Assembly: GCA_964534175.1 (NCBI GenBank)
Contig: CAZHNS010000031.1
Location: 1-24,449, forward strand
Length of the DNA stretch: 24,449 nt
Direction: 5' to 3'
Source of the DNA: JAFGHJ01 sp964534175
GTDB taxonomy: Bacteria; Hydrothermota; UBA3072
In this document: positions 5,971 to 13,948 of the stretch, piece by piece
How positions within the stretch are numbered: the first letter of the stretch is position 1
Layout: each line of letters opens with the position of its first letter
Program-made: the position numbers and the translations under genes
The notes under the pieces: generated by a model
The model's database searches: none
The model's input: only the letters and a program-made list of their open reading frames with translations
What the model was told of the DNA's origin: nothing

Positions 5971-8781
5971 CTACCCCTCACTACACATCAAACTAAACGG
6001 GCAAAATCTACAGTAATCTCCCGCATCGGGTGCGAAAGAAACGTCCGGGTCTATGATTTCTCTTAAAATAAACCCAAGTGTTTCAAGGAAGAAGTCTATA
6101 TTCTCAACGTGAAGTAAATTCTCCTCCCTCGGCTTTCTTATGTTGAAAATCTCCGCCTTGACTTTTTCAAGCGGAACTTTATTAGCTTTCGAATAAAGGT
6201 AAACATACATTGGTAATTGTAAGGTCTTGACCTTTCTTTTGATAATATCCCTGCTAAGTTCGACCTCGCTATCCAGCCTCTTTGCCGGCATTGTTATGGT
6301 CCCGGTTTTATAATCGATTACATGATAAACACCGTTAATTTCTTCTGCCCTGTCAATCCTCCCCTTAAGCTTGAAGGCTTCGTCTTCATTACCGAATACA
6401 CCAGCAATTGAGGTCTCAAGGTCTCTGATTATGATATCTTCTTCCTCCGAGCGTTCACTTTCATATTCGACAAAACGCATTAAGGTATTATCAATTATTT
6501 CCCGCAGGAGAATTTGTTCTCCTCCTTCGCGTAAATGTTTTTCAAGATATTTTTTAAGTTTTTCCGAGAAATCGCCTTTGTCGATAACGATTTTTTTACC
6601 CGTAAATTGTGTATAATAATCTTTTAAGAAATCATGAATTAATTTACCTATCGTGCTTCGTTCTATTTCTTCTTCTATATCCATGTATTCTTCAAGTTCG
6701 AGAACATACCTGTAGTAGAACTGTAAGGGACAGCGGATGTAAGTATCGATTCTTGTCGGCGAATACTCCATACTCTTTAGTTTTTCCAGGGCTTTTTCAC
6801 TCTTTTTAATATCACTTTTTTCTAAAATCTCTATCGAAGGTTTAAAGATTCTGTTATCGAGGATTACATCTTCTTTAGTCTTCTCCTTTTCCCAGATGAT
6901 TTTTTCGATAAATCTCGATTTGATATTTTTATCTACGTCTTTTAGTTTTCCTTCTTTGTATATCAGATGAACTTTACCTGCGCCTTTTATAAGGCGGAAG
7001 AAATTATGCGCGTACATCGATTCTTCTTCTTCGTACCCGGGCAGACCTCGTAGTCTACGTAATCCATGCGGAAGAAGGGGGTCAAACTTGTACAAACCGG
7101 GCATGATGCTTTCGTTTACGTCGAGCAGTATTACCTGTTCGAAGTTCAGATTTCTGCTCTCGAGCATTCCCATTATCTGAATTCCTTTAAGAGGCTCTCC
7201 TACGAAAGGAATTCTCACCCGTAATAAGTAATTACCAAGCAGGGTTATTATATCCAGACTATCGCCAAATTTAACGTCGGAGAAAAGAGATTTTTTTAGT
7301 TCTTCGAGTTTTTCGAATACTGTTGCGATAAACTGATTATTCAAAGGATGCTTTCTTATGTTTGAATTCTCATAAACAAAGGAAAAAGCATCAAATAATT
7401 TTTCCGCGCCTTCCTTTAATGATTTTATCTCGCTGAAAGCTTCTATCGATAGAGAATGTATCTTTTCGAGTAAATCGAGCATTTCGGCTGGCATATCTTC
7501 ACGGTCGATAAGTCTTCTGATTTCTGCGAGCGAAAAAAAGTTTCGGGAACTTTCTCTGTTTTTCGATACGAGTTCTTTTTCCAAGCGGTTAATCAGTGTG
7601 CTGAAGGGTTCTTCTCCTTCGGAGGTTTTTATTGTTTTTATCCAGGGGTGCTGGATTAAGTTCAAATAATCTTTAAGATAGTAAAGATAACCTTTTTTAT
7701 CGCTCTTTTTTGTTTTCTGCAGAGAGAAAATGTATTTAATGAGGTTAAAGAGAGCGGTTCTTTTTAAAGGATAACCCATCGTTATATTGAAGTCGTTTTC
7801 GTTTGTCTGGACTATTTCGGATATAAGAGGAATTAATGAACTTGAATCCGGCAGGATAATAGCGGTATTTTTATTCTTTTCTTTAAAATCGGAGAGTATT
7901 TCCCCTGCGGTTAGGATTTCGGAATGCGTATCGAAACATTGATGTATTTTAAGCTGAGGTTTCTTATTATTCGTTTTATTACCGATATCGGTAAAAGTTA
8001 CTCCCCAATCCTGTTCCCATTTTTTGTGAAAGTGGTAAGGGGAAGTCGTCGGGACTGCTCCCTTAATATAATCGGATTGAATTATTATATCGGCTTTTCC
8101 GTGGCTAAATAGGTATTTCATCATACGTTCTTCGGATTTATTTAGTGCGTAGAAACCTGCAAAGACTATTTTTTCGAAGGGAATTAGATCCGAGACCTCT
8201 TCGATATTTTCAGAAGTAAAGTGATAAACTTCTCCCCTGTACGTAAGATTGTTGTTCTTTAATAAATAGTAAAACTTATCGCGTATCTCGGCGAAGTTTC
8301 TCCAGAATTCTCTGACCCACTCGAGGAATTTTTCATCATAATCGGTTAGTCCTTCAATGTTCAACTGTTTTTCGGATTGGATTTCAAATTCTTCCATCGC
8401 GCCGAGAATTCTACTTCCCCAGTGGATATAGGTGTTAATGGACTCGGTTACTTTTTTTAGGGGACTTCTTTCGTCTATCCCGCTTTCCGCGATTGCTCTG
8501 TACATTAAATAAATAAGGTCAAAGTCCCCTTTCGGAATTTTTTGTTCGCGCATCGTTCCGAAAAGGTACTGCATCCAGCTTTCTATAGAGAAACGGGCAG
8601 GGGGTATAAAAACTTCCGGTATTTTTTTCTTTAAGGAATCGAGCAGGAAATGCGAGGGCCTAATGCCGGGAAAAACTACCGCTACAGAGGAAAGGTCAGA
8701 GGGGTCGTGATTACCCAAAAGATAATCGGTTAAATGTTCCATGAAATTTTCGGAAAAAGGTATTTTCAGCAGTTTACTCAA
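5971..8781 (-). CDS. addB: AddB-like subunit: iron-sulfur PD-(D/E)XK nuclease with inactive helicase body
   Basis: A 936-residue partner of the AddA-like helicase encoded just upstream; together they should resect double-strand breaks for RecA loading. The C-terminal nuclease shows D810 (GRIDRA) and the D823-x-K825 pair in VIDYKTG, followed by QLPMYVYLY. Four cysteines, C684 (YIRCP) and C924-x2-C927-x5-C933 at the extreme C-terminus, match the AddB 4Fe-4S staple in number and spacing. The N-terminus (VAVVFPGIRP) lacks a Walker A motif, as in Bacteroidota-type subunits, so ATP hydrolysis should come only from AddA. The start is TTG, supported by a GAGGAGG ribosome site at 8791-8797, and overlaps the addA stop by 8 bp (translational coupling). 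Confidence 0.9.
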   Translation of the reverse strand: MSKLLKIPFSENFMEHLTDYLLGNHDPSDLSSVAVVFPGIRPSHFLLDSLKKKIPEVFIPPARFSIESWMQYLFGTMREQKIPKGDFDLIYLMYRAIAESGIDERSPLKKVTESINTYIHWGSRILGAMEEFEIQSEKQLNIEGLTDYDEKFLEWVREFWRNFAEIRDKFYYLLKNNNLTYRGEVYHFTSENIEEVSDLIPFEKIVFAGFYALNKSEERMMKYLFSHGKADIIIQSDYIKGAVPTTSPYHFHKKWEQDWGVTFTDIGNKTNNKKPQLKIHQCFDTHSEILTAGEILSDFKEKNKNTAIILPDSSSLIPLISEIVQTNENDFNITMGYPLKRTALFNLIKYIFSLQKTKKSDKKGYLYYLKDYLNLIQHPWIKTIKTSEGEEPFSTLINRLEKELVSKNRESSRNFFSLAEIRRLIDREDMPAEMLDLLEKIHSLSIEAFSEIKSLKEGAEKLFDAFSFVYENSNIRKHPLNNQFIATVFEKLEELKKSLFSDVKFGDSLDIITLLGNYLLRVRIPFVGEPLKGIQIMGMLESRNLNFEQVILLDVNESIMPGLYKFDPLLPHGLRRLRGLPGYEEEESMYAHNFFRLIKGAGKVHLIYKEGKLKDVDKNIKSRFIEKIIWEKEKTKEDVILDNRIFKPSIEILEKSDIKKSEKALEKLKSMEYSPTRIDTYIRCPLQFYYRYVLELEEYMDIEEEIERSTIGKLIHDFLKDYYTQFTGKKIVIDKGDFSEKLKKYLEKHLREGGEQILLREIIDNTLMRFVEYESERSEEEDIIIRDLETSIAGVFGNEDEAFKLKGRIDRAEEINGVYHVIDYKTGTITMPAKRLDSEVELSRDIIKRKVKTLQLPMYVYLYSKANKVPLEKVKAEIFNIRKPREENLLHVENIDFFLETLGFILREIIDPDVSFAPDAGDYCRFCPFSLMCSEG

Positions 8782-11700
8782 AGGGAAGAACCTCCTCGGA
8801 AATAAGGTTTACTATGTATGTTTTTATAGTTTTGTCAGGGAAATATTCCGCTAAGACTCCCTTATAACTTCCAAGCTGTTTCTTCCATTTTGACAGGGGC
8901 TCCTCTCCCGATTTAAAATCAATTATGTGAATTTCATCCTTTTTGAAAACGACTCTATCCATCCTGTACAAATCGCCGTCTCCAGAAATTATTTGCTTCT
9001 CTCTCCATGCCGTAGTGCCGGGTGAGAACCACTTTTTTATTTCTTCCTTTTTGAATAAATTTTCTATAATTGGTTTTACTGTTTCTCTTAAAATTTCTCT
9101 TTCTACGGGGTACGCGAATTCATTTATGGATTTGTTAATTATTGAATCGAGTTTTTCGAGGTCTCGAGTATCTTTTATATAAAACAGAACTTTATGAAGA
9201 ATCTCTCCTATTTTTTGGGCGGAAGAAATTTTCTCGTTCATCAAAACATACATATCGTTTTTTTTCATAATCAGTCTCGATGAGGCTTTCTCCACACTCT
9301 CTTTTCCTTCCAGATCCATTTTTAAATATTTTAAGGGTAATTCTTCCTTTCTTTTCTCCGTAGGAGGTTTTTTTTCATGTCTGCCTTTCGTATATGAGTC
9401 TTCAGACACGAAGTCTTCGAGAACTTTTTTCCATAGGTCGGAATAATTCTGAGGTTTCTCATCACTCGTAAAAATATGCAGTTCATATACGGCTCTGCTT
9501 AAGGCTACGTAAAAGTTGTTTATCTCTTCGAAGGTTTCGTTCTGCTCTTTCTCTATAAGTTTCGATTCGATTTCGCATCCAAGCTCGGCGTCATTCTCGG
9601 GAAGAATATTTTCTTTATTTTTCTTTTTGACTCTTACGATTCTTTTGACACCCCCGTAATCTATAACGACTTCATTTTTGTCCCTGTCGAACGGGATGTA
9701 AATAAATGGAATAATTACGACCGGGAACTCGAGACCTTTTGCGGAATGAATCGTCATTATTTTTATGGCTTCGGTCGATTCCGGAAGCAGGATAGACGGC
9801 GGGTTGTCGTAGTCCTGTCTTCTCTGCCACTCACTCAACATACCTTCTATGGATGTTATGGATTGTTCTTCCAATGTATGAATAAACTCGAGAAATGCCT
9901 CGAGAAAACTAATCGTACCCTCACAATTTTCAGGGATTTTGAACGTACGGATTATATCGCTTACAAGATCGTAAACCGGTAAAAATCCAACGGAGGTAAA
10001 AAACAGCTCTATATAACTTTGCCATATGTTCGGGAATTTTTTTTCAAATTGTATGTAATAGGGGACAGGGGACTCGCAATCTTCCGAGAAATCAATTATG
10101 GCATTACCATCCAGCCCTGTTTTTCCACTGAAAAACGGACTTGTAAGTAACCCTAAGAAAGACGCGTTATCAGTGGGATGAGCGAGGAATTTTAAAGCGG
10201 AGAGCATGCCTTTTATAACGGGATTGCTTGTGAGATATAGTGTTTCGCTGGAAACGACCGGATAACCCTTTTCGCACAGGTACTCCGTTATTTCTTTCGC
10301 GTCCTTATTGCGGCGCACAAGGATTGCGATATCCCCGTGGCTGTAACCCCTGGTTAAGATTTCTCTTATGGATATTTCTAACTGGTTATTTATAGACGAG
10401 AAAATATCTTCTATATTTTTGCCCTCCGGTTTAATTTTCTTAATGGAAACGAGCCCTTCAAAACCTTCGCCTACTTTAAAATCGGGTATTTTCTGTTTAA
10501 CCGTGCCGGAATAAAAATCACTCTTTTGCCCCATTTTGCCTCTGATTTCTTCGGGTAAGCTAGAGAAGGTTTCTCCAACAAAATCGACTATCGCTCTGCT
10601 GCTTCGGTAATTTTTATCTATATAATCGGATTTTTTCTCACGCTCCCCGACAGACGCAAACAAATCAGAAGGAGTATCGAATAGTTCTACGTCTCCGCCC
10701 CTCCACTGGTAAATTGCCTGTTTGGGGTCACCTACGTAAAAGAAAGAACCGCCTTCCGAGAGAGCGTTGTCTATTAAGGGGACGAGATTCTGCCACTGGT
10801 CTCTACTTGTATCCTGAAATTCGTCTACGAGATAATGAATGAATTTTTCTCCTATTCTGTAAAATACAAAAGGGATGCTGAATTCATCGAACAGGATTTT
10901 CAACTCTTTATTTATGTCCTCGATAAACCTCACCCTCTGTTTCTCTCTGGTATTCTTTAGTATTTCGTGATAAGTCTGGTAAATATCTATCTGGTAATTG
11001 TGTTCCCTTAAAAGACTATGCTTGTAGTAATCGAAAATATTCTTTTTTAGTTCTCCGAAAAGAACTCGAAAATCTCCGGGTTTATCTTTGAAGTTTTTTT
11101 TCAATGCGTCTTCGCATTCTCCCTTCAGGTAGGAACTTTCCAGTATTTTGTTGACGTCTCTGTTTCCCGTTCCTTTTTTGAGCGTCTCCAAAAACCGGCT
11201 ATGTATACCGTCGTAATGTTGGGAAAATTCGAGGATTTTTTCTGCGAGGTTAATCGATTTATTAAAAAGAATCGAAATGGTTTTATCCAGTTCGGTCGAG
11301 TCCTCCGGCGGGGGGGCGAAAGTAAGGTTTTCATTCCCTTCATATTTTTCTATTCTGTCCATTCCTTTCCTTAAGGTGTCATGAAAATCCCAGCTTATCT
11401 TACCTCCTACCTCCATTCTATTTATTATGAAGTCGGTCAGTTTTCTGCGGAGAATTTTATCCTGTTCTACCGACTGAATGACCAGTGATGTTGCAAAATC
11501 TTTATAGTAGTTGGAATCCATTATGAGTTCCGCTTCGGGAGTTATTCCGAGTTCGATTGAAAAGGCTTTAACGAGTGAATTAACGAAAGAGTCGATGGTA
11601 CGAACCGAGAAATCGCTGTAATTATCGAGAATGAAATCGATTAATTCACGGGAGTGTTTATTTCCTTCTTTCAGGGCTTCTTCTTTCAGTAATCCGAGAA

Positions 11701-11869
11701 TACGTTCTTTCATTTCGGTCGCGGCTTTATTGGTAAACGTTATTGCGAGAGTCTTTTTAAGATTTTGATTGTCTCCTTTAAGTAATTCTTTGTAGCGTGT
11801 AGAAAGGCGGTATGTTTTACCTCCCCCCGCGGAAGAAAGGAGACGTATCAATCTATTGTTTTCACTCAT
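8774..11869 (-). CDS. addA: AddA-like UvrD/Rep-family helicase-nuclease
   Basis: A superfamily 1A helicase fused to a RecB-type nuclease, 1031 residues from the ATG chosen here. Motifs in order: Walker A SSAGGGKT with K18, AITFTNKAATEM, Walker B VDEFQDTS with D349-E350, YVGDPKQAIYQWRGGD, NYRSSRAIV, MTIHSAKGLEFPVV, and NNFYVALSRA. The C-terminal nuclease has MDRVVF followed by D984-F-K986 in IIDFKSGE. The pair with addB is the RecBCD equivalent. A longer reading from TTG at 11905 adds 12 codons, but that TTG is itself the -35 box of the promoter, so ATG 11869 is preferred. No ribosome site precedes it; the mRNA looks leaderless. Confidence 0.92.
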   Translation of the reverse strand: MSENNRLIRLLSSAGGGKTYRLSTRYKELLKGDNQNLKKTLAITFTNKAATEMKERILGLLKEEALKEGNKHSRELIDFILDNYSDFSVRTIDSFVNSLVKAFSIELGITPEAELIMDSNYYKDFATSLVIQSVEQDKILRRKLTDFIINRMEVGGKISWDFHDTLRKGMDRIEKYEGNENLTFAPPPEDSTELDKTISILFNKSINLAEKILEFSQHYDGIHSRFLETLKKGTGNRDVNKILESSYLKGECEDALKKNFKDKPGDFRVLFGELKKNIFDYYKHSLLREHNYQIDIYQTYHEILKNTREKQRVRFIEDINKELKILFDEFSIPFVFYRIGEKFIHYLVDEFQDTSRDQWQNLVPLIDNALSEGGSFFYVGDPKQAIYQWRGGDVELFDTPSDLFASVGEREKKSDYIDKNYRSSRAIVDFVGETFSSLPEEIRGKMGQKSDFYSGTVKQKIPDFKVGEGFEGLVSIKKIKPEGKNIEDIFSSINNQLEISIREILTRGYSHGDIAILVRRNKDAKEITEYLCEKGYPVVSSETLYLTSNPVIKGMLSALKFLAHPTDNASFLGLLTSPFFSGKTGLDGNAIIDFSEDCESPVPYYIQFEKKFPNIWQSYIELFFTSVGFLPVYDLVSDIIRTFKIPENCEGTISFLEAFLEFIHTLEEQSITSIEGMLSEWQRRQDYDNPPSILLPESTEAIKIMTIHSAKGLEFPVVIIPFIYIPFDRDKNEVVIDYGGVKRIVRVKKKNKENILPENDAELGCEIESKLIEKEQNETFEEINNFYVALSRAVYELHIFTSDEKPQNYSDLWKKVLEDFVSEDSYTKGRHEKKPPTEKRKEELPLKYLKMDLEGKESVEKASSRLIMKKNDMYVLMNEKISSAQKIGEILHKVLFYIKDTRDLEKLDSIINKSINEFAYPVEREILRETVKPIIENLFKKEEIKKWFSPGTTAWREKQIISGDGDLYRMDRVVFKKDEIHIIDFKSGEEPLSKWKKQLGSYKGVLAEYFPDKTIKTYIVNLISEEVLPFE

Positions 11870-11877
11870 TTGATTTA

Positions 11878-11905
11878 AGGATAAAATCCAGGGGGGAAAT
11901 GTCAA
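11878..11905 (-). promoter_or_regulatory. addAB promoter, apparently leaderless
   Basis: On the minus strand, TTGACA (11900-11905), a 16-bp spacer and TATCCT (11878-11883). The -10 box ends eight bases before the addA ATG at 11869, so transcription should start at or next to the start codon. No Shine-Dalgarno sequence is present. Confidence 0.65.
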
Positions 11906-11918
11906 GAGCTTTAATTCT

Positions 11919-12044
11919 CACGCAGAGACACGAAGAACACAGAGAAAAAAGGATAATGTTGTTTAAAACCCATCCCACAACACCAAATTAATCTCACATA
12001 AAGACACGGAGAACAAATTAGGAAAATTGGGAAATGGGGAAACT
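11919..12044. repeat. Two diverged copies of a CAC-spaced motif plus GGGAAA words
   Basis: Copy one has CAC at 11919, 11929 and 11938; copy two has CAC at 11995 and 12005 and CAA at 12014. The spacing of 10 then 9 bases is the same, each copy includes GACACGnAGAACA, and each is followed by purine-rich sequence ending AGG. After copy two come GGAAA words at 12021, 12030 and 12038. The 13-mer GGGGAAACTATTT at 12036-12048 recurs in reverse complement at 15762-15774. No gene is visible in 11906-12116. Confidence 0.6.
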
Positions 12045-12052
12045 ATTTGTTC

Positions 12053-12113
12053 AATTCAAAATTAATAATTTAAAATTCTTAATTCTTGATACGACCTAAG
12101 ACCTAAAACCCCA
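12053..12113. repeat. 7-bp word arrays (AATTnnn; GACCTAA)
   Basis: Five exact 7-base units with fixed AATT start at 12053, 12060, 12067, 12074 and 12081, the last three bases being CAA, AAT, TAA, CTT, CTT. After a short break come GACCTAA at 12093 and again at 12100, then AACCCCA at 12107. The latter words also appear in reverse complement in the 3230-3250 array. Confidence 0.75.
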
Positions 12114-12117
12114 AAGT

Positions 12118-12158
12118 CATTCTTCCGGGGATTCTTCTCGGTACAATGTCCTACTCAC
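12118..12158 (-). repeat. 41-bp duplicate of the 3' end of the CDP-alcohol phosphotransferase-like gene
   Basis: Bases 12118-12158 match 13049-13089 at 35 of 41 positions; all six differences are transitions. On the minus strand this copy still reads AVSRTLYREESPEE then TGA, against DVNRTLYREEPPEK then TAG at the true gene end. It overlaps the last codons of the beta-barrel gene in another frame. It looks like a relic left by duplication or recombination rather than a gene. Confidence 0.8.
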
Positions 12159-12990
12159 CGCCCCATTGCCAGTAAATGAATCCGAGAGGACCACTTACGA
12201 GATGGTTTACCTCTTTGAACCGAAATGTTAAAATTGCCAGCTCGAGCCTGAAATTTCTTAATATACCGTTTTTATGCTTGTAAAAAGGAGCAAACCTTGC
12301 GCCTACGTTAAACTGCTGCTTTCGCGGAACGTTATCGAGATAAATAAACGTAGTTCCATAGGAGGCCACGGCATGAAGAGATAACCACTCGCACGCTCTA
12401 AAATCTATACCGGTGGAAACATCAGGAGTGATTCGATTATCGTATGTTTCTCCTTCATAATTAACAGTATCGGAATTATCTATTGTTAAATTTTCCAGGA
12501 ATGTTGCCCCTCCTGAAATGTTTAAATAAAGATTTTTCTTTATCTCCCAGCTTAAATTGATTCTATTATACCATAAATGTCCTTTTCTCTTTACTGATAA
12601 CGGATCATAAGTATCGAGTTGATCGATTTCTCTGGGCAAATACTGATACATGGTTTCAAATGCGACAGTTGGTATAAAGGTTCTCTGATTTAGAAGTTTA
12701 AATCTGAAGTTCAAACTCACGACACCCCCAAGCCAGCATTCTGTATCCAGCTCGGTTGTAATATTATCGGTAATTCCCCACCAGAACCAGCTGGGATAGG
12801 GAGTAAGGGCTTGATTGTAAATCCACTCACCCTTTTTTAATGTGTAGGCTGTAAAAGCATCAACAGGATGAAGCATTACTTCGGATTTAAGCCCATCTGT
12901 CTTATTATTATTTGCGTATAATTCTGTTACTTTAGTTCCTGTAAAAAATACTGTTATTAAGGGAATAAAAAGAAATTTTAATTTTTCCAA
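12151..12990 (-). CDS. Predicted outer-membrane beta-barrel protein
   Basis: A 279-residue exported protein of no recognised family. Residues 1-26 form a signal peptide (KLKFLFIPLITVFFTG, ending near YA). The rest is rich in short alternating strands with aromatic residues, such as FNVGARFAPFY, FRLELAILTFRF and LWYNRINLSWEI, typical of a small outer-membrane barrel of 8-12 strands. The start is TTG with only a weak ribosome site; it lies 57 bp downstream of the CDP-alcohol phosphotransferase-like gene and is probably co-transcribed from that promoter. Its 3' end overlaps a copied fragment of the upstream gene's 3' end. Function is unknown. Confidence 0.65.
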   Translation of the reverse strand: MEKLKFLFIPLITVFFTGTKVTELYANNNKTDGLKSEVMLHPVDAFTAYTLKKGEWIYNQALTPYPSWFWWGITDNITTELDTECWLGGVVSLNFRFKLLNQRTFIPTVAFETMYQYLPREIDQLDTYDPLSVKRKGHLWYNRINLSWEIKKNLYLNISGGATFLENLTIDNSDTVNYEGETYDNRITPDVSTGIDFRACEWLSLHAVASYGTTFIYLDNVPRKQQFNVGARFAPFYKHKNGILRNFRLELAILTFRFKEVNHLVSGPLGFIYWQWGGE

Positions 12991-13047
12991 TTTAAGCCTA
13001 CTTTTACGGGGATAAATCTAAATGGCTTTAGCGAATGAGCCTTTAAA

Positions 13048-13752
13048 CTATTTTTCCGGGGGTTCTTCTCGGTACAATGTTCTATTTACATCTTTTATAT
13101 CCGCCAATATTCCTTTTATGCGCATTAGTATAGTTATCTGTCCCAACAACATAAATATTATCATGCATAATTCCATAATGGTATAATCTCTTCCCAGAAC
13201 GAAAACCGAAGGGGTGCCGACTTTACTTAATAAGTATTGCAATAGTGATGCTGTCATAAGTATAACCAATCTATCTGTCTTGTCGAGCGGACCCTGGTGC
13301 TGCCAAGAAACCCCCAGGGCTTTGCCCAACATTCCGGAATAGCTAATCAGTAACACCGTAACCGTTGCAATCATTCCAATTCTGATGTCGCATAAAGACG
13401 AAAAAGATATACCGACAAGAACGAAAAGGTCAGCATATCTATCAGGAATAGCATAAATTATTTCATTTATAATTGTAAATTTAGCTCTCTTCATTGACAG
13501 GAGTTCGACTAAAGTATTTAAAGTGATTCCAATAAAAATCAAAAAGATGTTCACAATCAAAAAAACAGGATTTTCTCCTGCCCTGTAATAGAAAAAGCCA
13601 GTTGCCATGGCAATGAAAAAAGCAAGAAAACCCATTAAATTTGGATGAATAAACTTTATTCTGTCTCCAAAATTATTCAGCAGGTTAAGGTAGGAATATC
13701 GTAAACCGTATAACGCGAAATTTTTTAATCTTCTATTAATTTTTTCGTTCAT
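13048..13752 (-). CDS. CDP-alcohol phosphatidyltransferase-like membrane protein with degenerate motif
   Basis: A 234-residue integral membrane protein with about six hydrophobic segments. An IHPNLMGFLAFF stretch near residues 35-46 matches the ITPNxLTxxG lead-in of the CDP-alcohol phosphotransferase family. The family motif DxxDGxxARx8Gx3Dx3D can be aligned with exact spacing, but reads E83, S86, M87, A90, K91, Y100, D104, D108: the second pair of aspartates survives and the first half does not. A GPLDKTDRLVIL segment also fits the family. It may make an unusual phospholipid headgroup or be catalytically altered. It appears leaderless and has no ribosome site. The beta-barrel gene follows. 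Confidence 0.7.
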   Translation of the reverse strand: MNEKINRRLKNFALYGLRYSYLNLLNNFGDRIKFIHPNLMGFLAFFIAMATGFFYYRAGENPVFLIVNIFLIFIGITLNTLVELLSMKRAKFTIINEIIYAIPDRYADLFVLVGISFSSLCDIRIGMIATVTVLLISYSGMLGKALGVSWQHQGPLDKTDRLVILMTASLLQYLLSKVGTPSVFVLGRDYTIMELCMIIFMLLGQITILMRIKGILADIKDVNRTLYREEPPEK

Positions 13753-13763
13753 TTATTATATAA

Positions 13764-13792
13764 AATATAAGAAAAAACGTTTTTTCTGTCAA
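13764..13792 (-). promoter_or_regulatory. Promoter of the CDP-alcohol phosphotransferase-like gene, near-leaderless
   Basis: On the minus strand, TTGACA (13787-13792), a 17-bp spacer and TATATT (13764-13769). Eleven AT-only bases separate the -10 box from the ATG at 13752, leaving a leader of about 3-5 bases and no ribosome site. Confidence 0.7.
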
Positions 13793-13814
13793 GGCGGTAA
13801 TTGGAAGTAGTAAA

Positions 13815-13835
13815 ATTAGTCTTGAGTCGTGCGTC
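13815..13835. repeat. 7-bp word array, GTC-ended (GAC on the other strand)
   Basis: GTC recurs at 13819, 13826 and 13833 in the 7-base units ATTAGTC, TTGAGTC and GTGCGTC. Read on the minus strand these are GAC-led units like those at 759-786 and 15806-15840. Confidence 0.5.
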
Positions 13836-13884
13836 GCCCCCCATGAGAAAAAACCCGTGTGAATCTATTGCTAATTATGATTAT

Positions 13885-13900
13885 AAATCGAATACGATTT
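13885..13900. repeat. Inverted repeat just upstream of a -35 box
   Basis: AAATCG-AATA-CGATTT, six-base arms with a four-base loop, ending eight bases before the -35 box of the GGDEF gene. It could be an activator or repressor site, or a weak terminator given the T-run that follows. Confidence 0.4.
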
Positions 13901-13908
13901 TTTCACTA

Positions 13909-13937
13909 TTGACTTATTATAAATTTCTGTTTATATT
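13909..13937 (+). promoter_or_regulatory. Promoter of the PAS-GGDEF gene
   Basis: TTGACT (13909-13914), a 17-bp spacer and TATATT (13932-13937), giving a predicted start near 13944. A perfect TATAAT at 13941 also exists but has no -35 box at usable distance. The AAGGAGG at 13964-13970 would lie about 20 bases into the mRNA. Confidence 0.65.
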
Positions 13938-13948
13938 TATTATAATAT

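Noticed and set aside
11870..11905. Longer addA start at TTG 11905
   Set aside because: The TTG is part of the TTGACA -35 box, has no ribosome site, and the helicase homology begins after the ATG at 11869.
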